Shown piece by piece: positions 7,116 through 15,217 of a DNA stretch of 22,466 nt. The notes beneath the pieces were generated by a model that worked only from the letters and a program-made list of their open reading frames with translations, made no database searches and was not told the DNA's origin. A program made the translations under genes and the position numbers. This stretch comes from an uncultured Bacteroides sp. (GTDB lineage: Bacteria > Bacteroidota > Bacteroidia > Bacteroidales > Bacteroidaceae): assembly GCA_900557355.1 (NCBI GenBank), contig USSR01000020.1:1-22466 (forward strand), written 5' to 3'. Position 1 is the stretch's first letter, and every line of letters starts with the position of its first letter.

Positions 7116-10100
7116 ATGAGGAAGAGAATAATAGCCCTTATTAGTTTTCTTTGCTATATCGTTTGTTGGACACAAGCAGCAGACGAACATTACTATTTCA
7201 AAAATCTTAGCATAAAGGATGGATTATCCCAAACTACAGTCAATGCGATCATGCAGGATAAAAAGGGATTTATGTGGTTCGGTACTAAGGGGGGACTGAG
7301 TAGATATGACGGTATGTCGTTCCGAAACTTCAAGCGTGATATGAACGACAATCATAGTTTGGGGAACAATTTCGTAACTTGTCTTTATGAAGATAAAAAA
7401 GGGAATATCTGGGTTGGTACGGATGCCGGAGTGTATATTTATTATCCTGCCCGCGAGATCTTTGCTCCTTTTAACTTGCAAAGTAAGGAAAACATCCAAA
7501 TCGACCGGACTGTTTCTGCAATTTCGGGAGATAAGGAAGGACGGGTTTGGATAGCTGTTGAAACACAAGGGCTATTCTGCTATGATCCGCAAAAAGAACA
7601 GCTTCACAACTATACATTGAACAGCTTCTCAGCCAATGTTCAGAGTGTAACTTCTGATAATAGTGGGACTATTTGGGTTGGATTCTACGGCAGTGGTTTG
7701 TTCTATTCTAAGGATAATTTAAAAACACTTCATCCTTATCTTTCCCCGAAGGATGGTGAAGAAGTTTTTAAAGATGACGTCATCATGAAGATTGTGCCGG
7801 GAGCCTATAATTGTATCTATATCAGTTCCATAAGAAAAGGGGTTCAGGAATTGAACCTTACCTCCGGTAATTTACGGAGTTTATTGTTGATGGATGAAAC
7901 CGGTGAAATGGTATATAGCCGGGATTTGCTCGTCAATTCGGATAATGAATTGTGGATTGGTACAGAATCGGGAGTCTATATTTATAATCTTCGCACAAAT
8001 AAGTATGTGCACTTGCATAGTTCTAAAGATGATCCTTATTCTTTGTCTGATAATGCTGTTTATTCGCTATGTGAGGATAGTGAAGGTGGTATCTGGGTAG
8101 GCTCATATTTTGGAGGAGTAGACTATTATCCAAAGTCTTACACCTACTTTGAGAAATATTATCCGAAAGATGGGGATAATAATTTGCATGGTAAGCGGGT
8201 ACGTGAGTTCTGCGAGGATAATAAAGGGATATTATGGGTTGGTACTGAGGATGGTGGTTTGAATCGTTTTGATCCGAAGACAAAAACATTTTCTTTCTTT
8301 GCACCCAGTTCCGGATTTACCAATATTCATGGCTTATGTATGGTTGGCGATAAGTTGTGGGTTGGAACATTTTCTAAAGGATTGAAAATCGTAGATACCA
8401 ATACCGGGAATATCTTGAAAACTTATCAGAAAAATGCTTCCCCCCGTTCGTTGATAGACAATAGTATCTTTGCTATTTGCAGAACAACAACAGGAGATAT
8501 TTATCTGGGAACCATGTTCGGACTGTTGAGGTATAATGAACAGACAGATGATTTTGACAGAATAGAGGAGTTGGCCGGTAGGTTTGTATATGATATAAAA
8601 GAGGATTCGGGTGGCAATTTATGGTTAGCTACCTATGTGAATGGTGCCTATTGCTACAATGTCAATGAAAAAAAATGGAAGAACTACGTGCATAATGAAA
8701 GTAATAAAGAGAGTCTTCCTTATGACAAAGTTTTGAGTATTTTTGAAGATTCACATCGGCAAATCTGGTTGACTACACAAGGGGGAGGATTCTGCTTGTT
8801 CCATCCCGAAACGGAGACCTTTACCAGCTATAATTCATCCAATGGCCTGCCCAATGATGTGATTTATCAAATTGTAGAGGATGCAGAAGGATTATTCTGG
8901 CTGACAACGAATAGCGGGTTAGTACGCTTTAATCCCGAAACAAAACAGGTAAAGGGTTATACAACGGCCAATGGCTTGCTTGGTGATCAATTTAACTACC
9001 GTTCCAGTTATAAGGATGAAACGGGCGCTATTTATCTGGGTAGTATTGATGGTTTTGTAGTATTTAATCCCAAAACATTTACTGAGAATAAAAGCTTGCC
9101 ACCGGTAGTGATTACAGATTTCATGCTGTTCAATAAAGAAGTCCGCGCAGATGAAGAAAATACTCCTCTTGAAAAGAGCATCACTTTCTCGGATAGTATC
9201 ACTCTTCAGGCTAATCAAAACTCATTTTCTTTCCGTATTGCAGCCCTTGGATATCAGGTGCCGAAAATGAATAAGCTGATGTATAGGTTGGATGGCTTTG
9301 ATAAAGACTGGATTACTGTGGGCGAAAGCCCTATTGTCACTTATTCCAATTTGTGGCATGGTGATTATGTGTTCCGTGTGAAAGCGTCTAATAGTGATGG
9401 TATTTGGGGGCCTGAAGAACATTTGCTATATATTCATATTCTTCCTCCTTTTTATCTTTCGTTCTGGGCATATTGCATTTATATATTGTTGTTTATTGTC
9501 GGTTCTGTATATGCCTTTTGCTATTTCAGGCAGCGCAGCAGCAGGCAGCATCGCCGTCAACTCGAGAAGTTTGAGCAGGAAAAAGAACGCGAGATTTATA
9601 ACGCTAAAATAGATTTCTTTACCAATGTGGCACATGAAATCCGGACTCCGCTAACGTTGATTAAAGGGCCTTTGGAGAATATTCTTTTGAAAAAGCATTT
9701 GGACCCGGAGACTCACGAGGATCTGAATATTATGCAACATAATACGGAAAGATTACTGAACCTTACAAATCAGCTCCTGGACTTCAGGAAAGTAGAGAGT
9801 CAGGGTTATAGCTTGAACTTTACTAAATGTGATATTACCAATATCTTGAAAGAAACTTATATGCGTTTTAGTTCTCTTTCACGTCAGAAAGGTCTTGATT
9901 TTAATCTGGAGTTGCCTGAAGAAAATTTCTGCGCCCATGTGAATCGTGAAGCATTTACGAAGATTATCAGTAATCTTTTGAATAATGGGATGAAGTACGC
10001 CGATAGCTATATGCATATTAAGTTGGAAGTAGATATAGAGATACAGGCATTTTATGTAGTGACAAAGAATGATGGAGTTATTATTCCCGATGAAATGAAA

Positions 10101-11141
10101 GAGGAGATTTTTCAGCCTTTTGTTCGTTTCAGTCAGAAGGAGGAAGGAAAGCTTGCTACAGGTGCGGGTATTGGCTTAGCTCTTTCCCGTTCTCTGGCAG
10201 AACTCCATCGTGGGACCCTGGTTATGGCTCCGGGTGAAGATGCCAATGTCTTTGTCCTGACACTTCCTATTATTCAGGATACGGTGATTACTTTAGACTC
10301 TGATATGGAGAATATGGATGCAGAGTTACAAACAGAAGCATCTGGTGAGCAATATTCGGATGATAAATCGGAGGGAAAACAATCAAAAGAAAGCAAGCAT
10401 ATGGTTTTGGTTGTAGAAGATAACCCGGAAATGCTCGCTTTCATCGAACGTCAGTTGTCATCCCAATATGCTGTAGTTACGGCAACTAATGGTAGAGAGG
10501 CATTGGAAGCATTGGATGGTAATTTTGTGAATCTGGTGGTGAGTGATGTTGTCATGCCGTTAATGGATGGTTTTGAATTGTGCAAGACAATAAAGTCAAA
10601 TGTGGGTTATAGTCATATTCCTGTTATACTCTTGACGGCTAAGACTAATATTCAGTCTAAGATTGAGGGTATGGAATTAGGGGCGGACTCGTATATTGAG
10701 AAACCTTTTTCACCGGAATATCTTTTGGCTGTGGTTTCTAATCTGATAAACAATCGGGAAAAGCTTCGCCGGGATTTTGCTAAATCTCCTTTTGTAGCAG
10801 TCAATACAATGGCACTGACCAAGGCTGATGAAGAATTCATCAAGAAATTGAATGAGATTATTCTTTCTAACTTGTCGAACCAAGAATTTAGTATGGATGA
10901 TATGGCAGAAAGTCTGAATATGAGCCGTTCCAGTTTCTACCGTAAAATGAAAGGGGTATTGGATTTGAGCCCGAACGAATATTTGCGTATAGAACGTTTG
11001 AAACGTGCTGCCCAGTTATTAAAAGAAGGTGAAAGTCGTATTAATGAAATCTGTTATATGGTAGGGTTTAGTTCTTCTTCGTATTTCTCTAAATGTTTCC
11101 TGAAACAATTTGGAGTACTTCCGAAAGATTTTGCCGGATAA
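7116..11141 (+). CDS. Hybrid two-component system sensor-regulator (HTCS) of the PUL
   Basis: At 1,341 residues this has the full HTCS order. A signal peptide (about 1-22) is followed by a periplasmic sensor of repeated Reg_prop beta-propeller blades (recurring 'G-x-x-WVGT' and 'L-x-x-D-x-V-x-x-I' strands) and a Y_Y_Y domain ending near residue 778. A membrane helix lies at about 783-803. A histidine kinase core follows with His840 in 'FFTNVAHEIRTPLTLIKG', an N-box around Asn953-Asn956 ('ISNLLNNGMKYAD') and a G-box at 1016 ('GAGIGLALSRS'). The receiver domain has Asp1102, phospho-acceptor Asp1144 and Lys1196. The C-terminal AraC-type double helix-turn-helix covers about 1240-1341. All key residues are present, so it should be functional. 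HTCS proteins bind oligosaccharides in the periplasm and activate adjacent PUL operons, so the downstream GH105-to-GH115 operon is the likely target (inference). Confidence 0.97.
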   Translation: MRKRIIALISFLCYIVCWTQAADEHYYFKNLSIKDGLSQTTVNAIMQDKKGFMWFGTKGGLSRYDGMSFRNFKRDMNDNHSLGNNFVTCLYEDKKGNIWVGTDAGVYIYYPAREIFAPFNLQSKENIQIDRTVSAISGDKEGRVWIAVETQGLFCYDPQKEQLHNYTLNSFSANVQSVTSDNSGTIWVGFYGSGLFYSKDNLKTLHPYLSPKDGEEVFKDDVIMKIVPGAYNCIYISSIRKGVQELNLTSGNLRSLLLMDETGEMVYSRDLLVNSDNELWIGTESGVYIYNLRTNKYVHLHSSKDDPYSLSDNAVYSLCEDSEGGIWVGSYFGGVDYYPKSYTYFEKYYPKDGDNNLHGKRVREFCEDNKGILWVGTEDGGLNRFDPKTKTFSFFAPSSGFTNIHGLCMVGDKLWVGTFSKGLKIVDTNTGNILKTYQKNASPRSLIDNSIFAICRTTTGDIYLGTMFGLLRYNEQTDDFDRIEELAGRFVYDIKEDSGGNLWLATYVNGAYCYNVNEKKWKNYVHNESNKESLPYDKVLSIFEDSHRQIWLTTQGGGFCLFHPETETFTSYNSSNGLPNDVIYQIVEDAEGLFWLTTNSGLVRFNPETKQVKGYTTANGLLGDQFNYRSSYKDETGAIYLGSIDGFVVFNPKTFTENKSLPPVVITDFMLFNKEVRADEENTPLEKSITFSDSITLQANQNSFSFRIAALGYQVPKMNKLMYRLDGFDKDWITVGESPIVTYSNLWHGDYVFRVKASNSDGIWGPEEHLLYIHILPPFYLSFWAYCIYILLFIVGSVYAFCYFRQRSSRQHRRQLEKFEQEKEREIYNAKIDFFTNVAHEIRTPLTLIKGPLENILLKKHLDPETHEDLNIMQHNTERLLNLTNQLLDFRKVESQGYSLNFTKCDITNILKETYMRFSSLSRQKGLDFNLELPEENFCAHVNREAFTKIISNLLNNGMKYADSYMHIKLEVDIEIQAFYVVTKNDGVIIPDEMKEEIFQPFVRFSQKEEGKLATGAGIGLALSRSLAELHRGTLVMAPGEDANVFVLTLPIIQDTVITLDSDMENMDAELQTEASGEQYSDDKSEGKQSKESKHMVLVVEDNPEMLAFIERQLSSQYAVVTATNGREALEALDGNFVNLVVSDVVMPLMDGFELCKTIKSNVGYSHIPVILLTAKTNIQSKIEGMELGADSYIEKPFSPEYLLAVVSNLINNREKLRRDFAKSPFVAVNTMALTKADEEFIKKLNEIILSNLSNQEFSMDDMAESLNMSRSSFYRKMKGVLDLSPNEYLRIERLKRAAQLLKEGESRINEICYMVGFSSSSYFSKCFLKQFGVLPKDFAG

Positions 11142-11153
11142 GGGGGATAGTGC

Positions 11154-11170
11154 TTTTATTGGGAATAAAA
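11154..11170 (+). terminator. Weak AT-rich hairpin after the regulator
   Basis: TTTTATT (11154-11160) pairs with AATAAAA (11164-11170) over 7 bp across a GGG loop, 13 bases after the regulator stop. All pairs are A-T and no clean T-run follows, so terminator function is uncertain. Confidence 0.3.
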
Positions 11171-11217
11171 TTGTGACTTTTATGCGATTTTGAGATGTTT
11201 TTTCTATTTATTGGAAT

Positions 11218-11275
11218 GCTTCTTCTCTATTGAGAAGATGCTGCGTGCTATCTTTGTAACCATCTCGTAAGAGAT
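11218..11275 (+). promoter_or_regulatory. Promoter and candidate operator for the GH105-to-GH115 operon
   Basis: TATCTTTG at 11249-11256 matches TAnnTTTG exactly. Immediately upstream lies an imperfect palindrome, GCTTCTTCTC-TATT-GAGAAGATGC (11218-11241, one mismatched pair). ATTG at 11229-11232 could serve as a poor -33 element at spacing 16. Downstream is a small inverted repeat ATCTC-GTAA-GAGAT (11262-11275) near the expected transcript start. The 190-base gap separates regulator and operon, so a promoter is expected; the palindrome's role as the HTCS site is inference. Confidence 0.45.
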
Positions 11276-11331
11276 ATACCATGATAACAATTATGTATTT
11301 CTTAATGTCTAATAAATAAAAAATTAACCTT

Positions 11332-12437
11332 ATGTGTAAGAAGTCGTTATTATTACTGTTTTTGCTTCCTTTTCAGTTGGTGTTTGCCCAGACAAGTTTG
11401 TTGACCGATTTTCCTGAAGGATATACTCCCAAAGAAGTAGGTAAACGTCTGGCATATCATTTTGTAGATGGAAAGCACATGCTTCATATCGGAAAATGGA
11501 TTAGCTATCCGGAGACTTTTACCTGGAATGGTGGATTGAAATTTGCCGCACTCACCAATGATCAAGAGCTTGTGAAGCTTTTACAGAACAGATTTGAACT
11601 TCTGTTTACGACGGAAAAAGCTCTGTTGCCTATCAAGAATCATGTGGATGTGAATATGTTTGGCAGTTTACCTCTGGAACTGTATAAGATAACAAAAGAT
11701 CAACGTTATTTGGATTTGGGCCTTCCTTATGCCGATACTCAATGGCAACTTCCTGAAAATGCAAAACCCAAAGAAAAAGAATGGGATCAGAAAGGATATT
11801 CCTGGCAAACTCGTTTGTGGATTGACGATATGTATATGATTACGATTGTACAGACTCAGGCTTATAGAGTTACCGGTGATCGTAAATATATAGACCGTGC
11901 TGCCAGAGAAATGGTGATGTATCTGGATGAATTGCAGTGTCCGAATGGTCTTTTCTATCATGCACCGGATGTTCCTTTCTATTGGGGTAGAGGTAATGGC
12001 TGGATGGCTGCCGGTATGGCAGAGCTGTTGAGTAGTTTGCCCGAAGATAGTGAATACCGTCCACGCATCCTGCATGGCTATCGCACTAGGTGATGAAAAG
12101 CCTGAAAAAGTATCAGTCTTCCAATGGCTTGTGGCATCAGTTGTTGGATCATCCTGATTGCTGGATTGAAACCTCAGGGTCTGCCATGTTCACTTTCGCT
12201 TTCATTAAGGGTGTGAAGAATGGCTGGCTGGATGCTAAAGAATATGCACCTGCTGCCCGCAAGGCATGGATGGCTATGGTGAAGTACATAGATGAGAACA
12301 ACAATGTAAAATCAGTTTGCGAGGGCACCAACAAAAAGAACGATAAGCAATACTACTATGATCGTAAACAAAATGTAGGCGATTATCATGGACAAGCTCC
12401 TTACCTTTGGTGTGCTGTTGCGCTTTTAGAAGAATAA
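11332..12437 (+). pseudogene. GH105 unsaturated glycuronyl hydrolase (copy 2), frameshifted
   Basis: Start ATG 11332 gives signal peptide MCKKSLLLLFLLPFQLVFA and a GH105 N-terminal two-thirds with 'TTEKALLPIKNHVD', 'WIDDMYM' (Asp165) and 'FYWGRGNGWMAAG'. The frame then ends in TGA 12091-12093 after '...HGYRTR'. The rest continues from 12091 in another frame, 'MMKSLKKYQSSNGLWHQLL' to 'WCAVALLEE', stop 12435-12437. In copies 1 and 3 the matching segment is G-Y-x-x-M-M with no extra residue, so removing GG at 12089-12090 would restore an exact alignment. I read it as a 2-base insertion, not a programmed shift. Repaired, it would be about 367 residues and very close to copy 3. The C-terminal third carries the conserved 'ETSGSAMFTFAF', so the truncated product is probably inactive. 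A sequencing error is the main alternative. Confidence 0.8.
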
Positions 12438-12487
12438 TTTCTGTTATTTTAGTAATCTTATATCGAAACCTTATTTATACTTATAAA

Positions 12488-15208
12488 ATGAATATAAGCA
12501 GTTGGGCCAAAGCCCTTACCTTTGTTTTACTGTTGTTTTCCTATTCGACAGTAGTAACCGGACAAACGCAAGTGAATGATGCCAGAGGCTCTGAACGCAT
12601 CTGGCTTGACTCGGATATTACCCATAATGGGGGCTATCAGTGGAAAATGATGAAGGCGGGAGACGTAACAGATCCCGGAGAGAAAGTATCTTTGTCTGAT
12701 TATCCGACAACAAATTGGTTGCCTGCCATTGTGCCCGGTACGGTTCTGAATTCATTGGTGTACAACCAAAAATATCCTGAGCCTTATTATGGTATCAATA
12801 ATAAAATCGAATCTAAATTAATACCGGATATTTCTGAAACCGGACGTGATTTCTATACCTATTGGTTCAGGACTGAATTTACAGTTCCTAAATCATTTGA
12901 AGGCAAGCATGTCTGGTTACAACTGGATGGCATTAACTATCGTGCTGAGGTGTGGGTGAATGGAAACCTGCTAAGCACGATTAAGGGCATGTTTTTGCAG
13001 GATTATATTGATGTGACCAGCTTTGTAAAAATAGACAAGAGCAATGCGTTGGCTATAAAAGTATATCCGGTGGATGTTCCGGGCAGTGCTAAACCAAAAT
13101 CCTGGGGAGCAGTAGGCGAATTCCATAATGGTGGAAACGGAAACATTGGATTGAATACTACCATGCTGATGACTGTGGGTTGGGACTTCACTTTTATGGA
13201 TGGCATTCGCGACCGTAATACAGGAATCTGGAAGAATATTTCTCTCTATTCTACCGGTAAAGTGGCATTGCGTCATCCTTTCGTGAAATCGGAATTACGC
13301 AAACCCGGTTACGACCAGGCACGCGAATTTGTATCGGTGGAAGTTGTGAATCCGACAACAGGTTTTAACCCTATTAATTGCACGGTGAAGGGTGAGATTC
13401 TTGGTGAAAATATAACTTTCGAGAAAAAAGTTAAAGTTATGCGTGGAGAAGAGAAAGTTTTGTCTTTCTCTCCAGAAGAGTTCCCGCAATTGGTGATTAA
13501 CGCTCCCCGCTTATGGTGGCCTGTGAATAAAGGGCCTCAGAACCTGTATGAGCTGAAAATGACCGTATCCATCGATGGAGTGGTGTGTGATTCGGTAAAA
13601 ACGAAGTTTGGTATTCGTGAAATTACTTCTGATACGAATACACCTGATAAATCACGTGTCTTCTATGTAAATGGTAAACGTCTTTTTATCCGTGGAACAA
13701 ACTGGATACCGGAGGCTATGTTGAGAACTTCCGATGAACGTACTTATGCTGAATTGAGATATAGCCTCCAGTCAGGAGTCAACCTTTTACGTATGTGGGG
13801 AGGGGGAATTGCTGAATCTGACTATTTCTTCCAGTTGTGTGACGAGATGGGATTATTGGTATGGCAGGAATTCTGGATGACAGGTGATACACGCCATCCG
13901 CACGATAAGGGCAACTATCTGAATAATGTGGAGTCTACCGTGAAGCGTATTCGTAATCATCCTTCCTTGGCTTATTATGTGGCTTCCAATGAGAGTACTG
14001 AGGTTACCGGTACCCCTGAATTATTGAATAAACTGGATGGTACGCGAGGTTATCAGATGCAGTCCGAATGTGCCGGAGTACATGACGGAAGTCCTTACAA
14101 GCAAGTGAATCCGATGCAGCACTATGAGAATACGGCATCTCCGCGTGGAAGCCGTGTCGATGGTTTCAATCCTGAATATGGTGCTCCTACACTTCCCACA
14201 GTGGAAATCCTTCGTGAGATGATGGATGAGAAAGACCTTTGGCCTATCAATAAGGAAGTGTGGGATTATCTGGATGGAAATGGTTTTCACCTGATGACTA
14301 CCATGTATACTGATTTGGTAAATAACTATGGAAAGTCATCTTCCATTGATGAGTTTGCCCAAAAAGGACAACTGCTGGGTGCTATGAATTCTAAGAGTAT
14401 CTGGGAAGTCTGGAATTATAATAAATTGGATTACGGCGATCGTTTCTGTTCCGGACTTTTGTTCTGGTACCATAACTGTTCCATGCGTCAGGTTTCTTCC
14501 CGTATGTGGGATTGGTCTTTGGAACCCACAGCTTCGTTGTATCATACAGCTAATTCACTGGAACCGCTGCATGCTCAGTTTGACTATCTGAAAAATACAG
14601 TGTCCGTGGTGAACGATTACTATCGTGCCTTTACTGGTTATAAGGTGATAGCTCAGGTATATGATATAAATAGCAAGAAGGTGTTTGAAAAGTCTGCTTC
14701 TGTCGATTTGCCGGAAGATGGAGTTGCTAACGATATTTTGACGATTCGTTTTCCTGAAAACATTTCCCAGGTTCACTTTATTAAGTTAGTGTTGAAAGAT
14801 GAAAAAGGCAAAGATGTTTCTTCCAACTTCTATTGGAGATCCAATGATAAGTATGAAGGCAGCAAGACCTTAACCGGTCCTACATCATCAGGCTTTGAGG
14901 ATCTGAGTAAGTTGAAAGCAGCCAAAGTGAAGCTTTCCTATAAAACACGTCAGGCAGATGGACGCTATTTTGTGGACATTGTGATGAAGAATACGTCCAA
15001 TGGTATTGCTTTTTTCAATCAGTTGCAATTTCTCAATTCCAAGATGAGCCCGATACGTCCGTCATTCTATTCAGATAACTTCTTCTCTTTGATTCCGGGT
15101 GAAAAGAAAACAGTCACCATTGAAACAGGGGAAGAGAAGTTGGCTGATGGGGCAGTCTTGGTGTTGAAAGGCTGGAATATAGATACTCAGAAGTATAAAC
15201 TCAAATAA
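12488..15208 (+). CDS. GH2 family glycoside hydrolase, exported
   Basis: A retaining GH2 enzyme of 906 residues. ATG 12488 is chosen because it begins a signal peptide (MNISSWAKALTFVLLLFSYS) 50 bases after the preceding stop; an in-frame ATG at 12407 lies inside that upstream gene. Domain order: jelly-roll sugar-binding domain with 'IVPGTVLNSLVYN' and 'WLQLDGINYRAEVWVNG' (about 40-230), an Ig-like domain, then a TIM barrel starting near 'FIRGTNWIPEAMLR'. Acid/base Glu502 lies in 'ASNESTE' and nucleophile Glu563 in 'FNPEYGAP'. C-terminal Ig-like domains follow. The arrangement resembles the exo-beta-glucosaminidase/mannosidase branch of GH2 more than classical beta-galactosidases, but motif reading does not settle the sugar. 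It sits in an operon with GH105, GH130-like and GH115 genes, so it probably acts on a neutral residue of the same glycan. Confidence 0.9.
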   Translation: MNISSWAKALTFVLLLFSYSTVVTGQTQVNDARGSERIWLDSDITHNGGYQWKMMKAGDVTDPGEKVSLSDYPTTNWLPAIVPGTVLNSLVYNQKYPEPYYGINNKIESKLIPDISETGRDFYTYWFRTEFTVPKSFEGKHVWLQLDGINYRAEVWVNGNLLSTIKGMFLQDYIDVTSFVKIDKSNALAIKVYPVDVPGSAKPKSWGAVGEFHNGGNGNIGLNTTMLMTVGWDFTFMDGIRDRNTGIWKNISLYSTGKVALRHPFVKSELRKPGYDQAREFVSVEVVNPTTGFNPINCTVKGEILGENITFEKKVKVMRGEEKVLSFSPEEFPQLVINAPRLWWPVNKGPQNLYELKMTVSIDGVVCDSVKTKFGIREITSDTNTPDKSRVFYVNGKRLFIRGTNWIPEAMLRTSDERTYAELRYSLQSGVNLLRMWGGGIAESDYFFQLCDEMGLLVWQEFWMTGDTRHPHDKGNYLNNVESTVKRIRNHPSLAYYVASNESTEVTGTPELLNKLDGTRGYQMQSECAGVHDGSPYKQVNPMQHYENTASPRGSRVDGFNPEYGAPTLPTVEILREMMDEKDLWPINKEVWDYLDGNGFHLMTTMYTDLVNNYGKSSSIDEFAQKGQLLGAMNSKSIWEVWNYNKLDYGDRFCSGLLFWYHNCSMRQVSSRMWDWSLEPTASLYHTANSLEPLHAQFDYLKNTVSVVNDYYRAFTGYKVIAQVYDINSKKVFEKSASVDLPEDGVANDILTIRFPENISQVHFIKLVLKDEKGKDVSSNFYWRSNDKYEGSKTLTGPTSSGFEDLSKLKAAKVKLSYKTRQADGRYFVDIVMKNTSNGIAFFNQLQFLNSKMSPIRPSFYSDNFFSLIPGEKKTVTIETGEEKLADGAVLVLKGWNIDTQKYKLK

Positions 15209-15217
15209 GATAATAGC

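Noticed and set aside
12088..12093. Programmed ribosomal frameshift in GH105 copy 2
   Set aside because: No slippery heptamer or stimulatory hairpin is apparent, and both paralogues encode the region in one frame.
12407..12487. Upstream in-frame start for the GH2 gene
   Set aside because: It lies inside the end of the preceding GH105 and would bury the signal peptide that starts at 12488.
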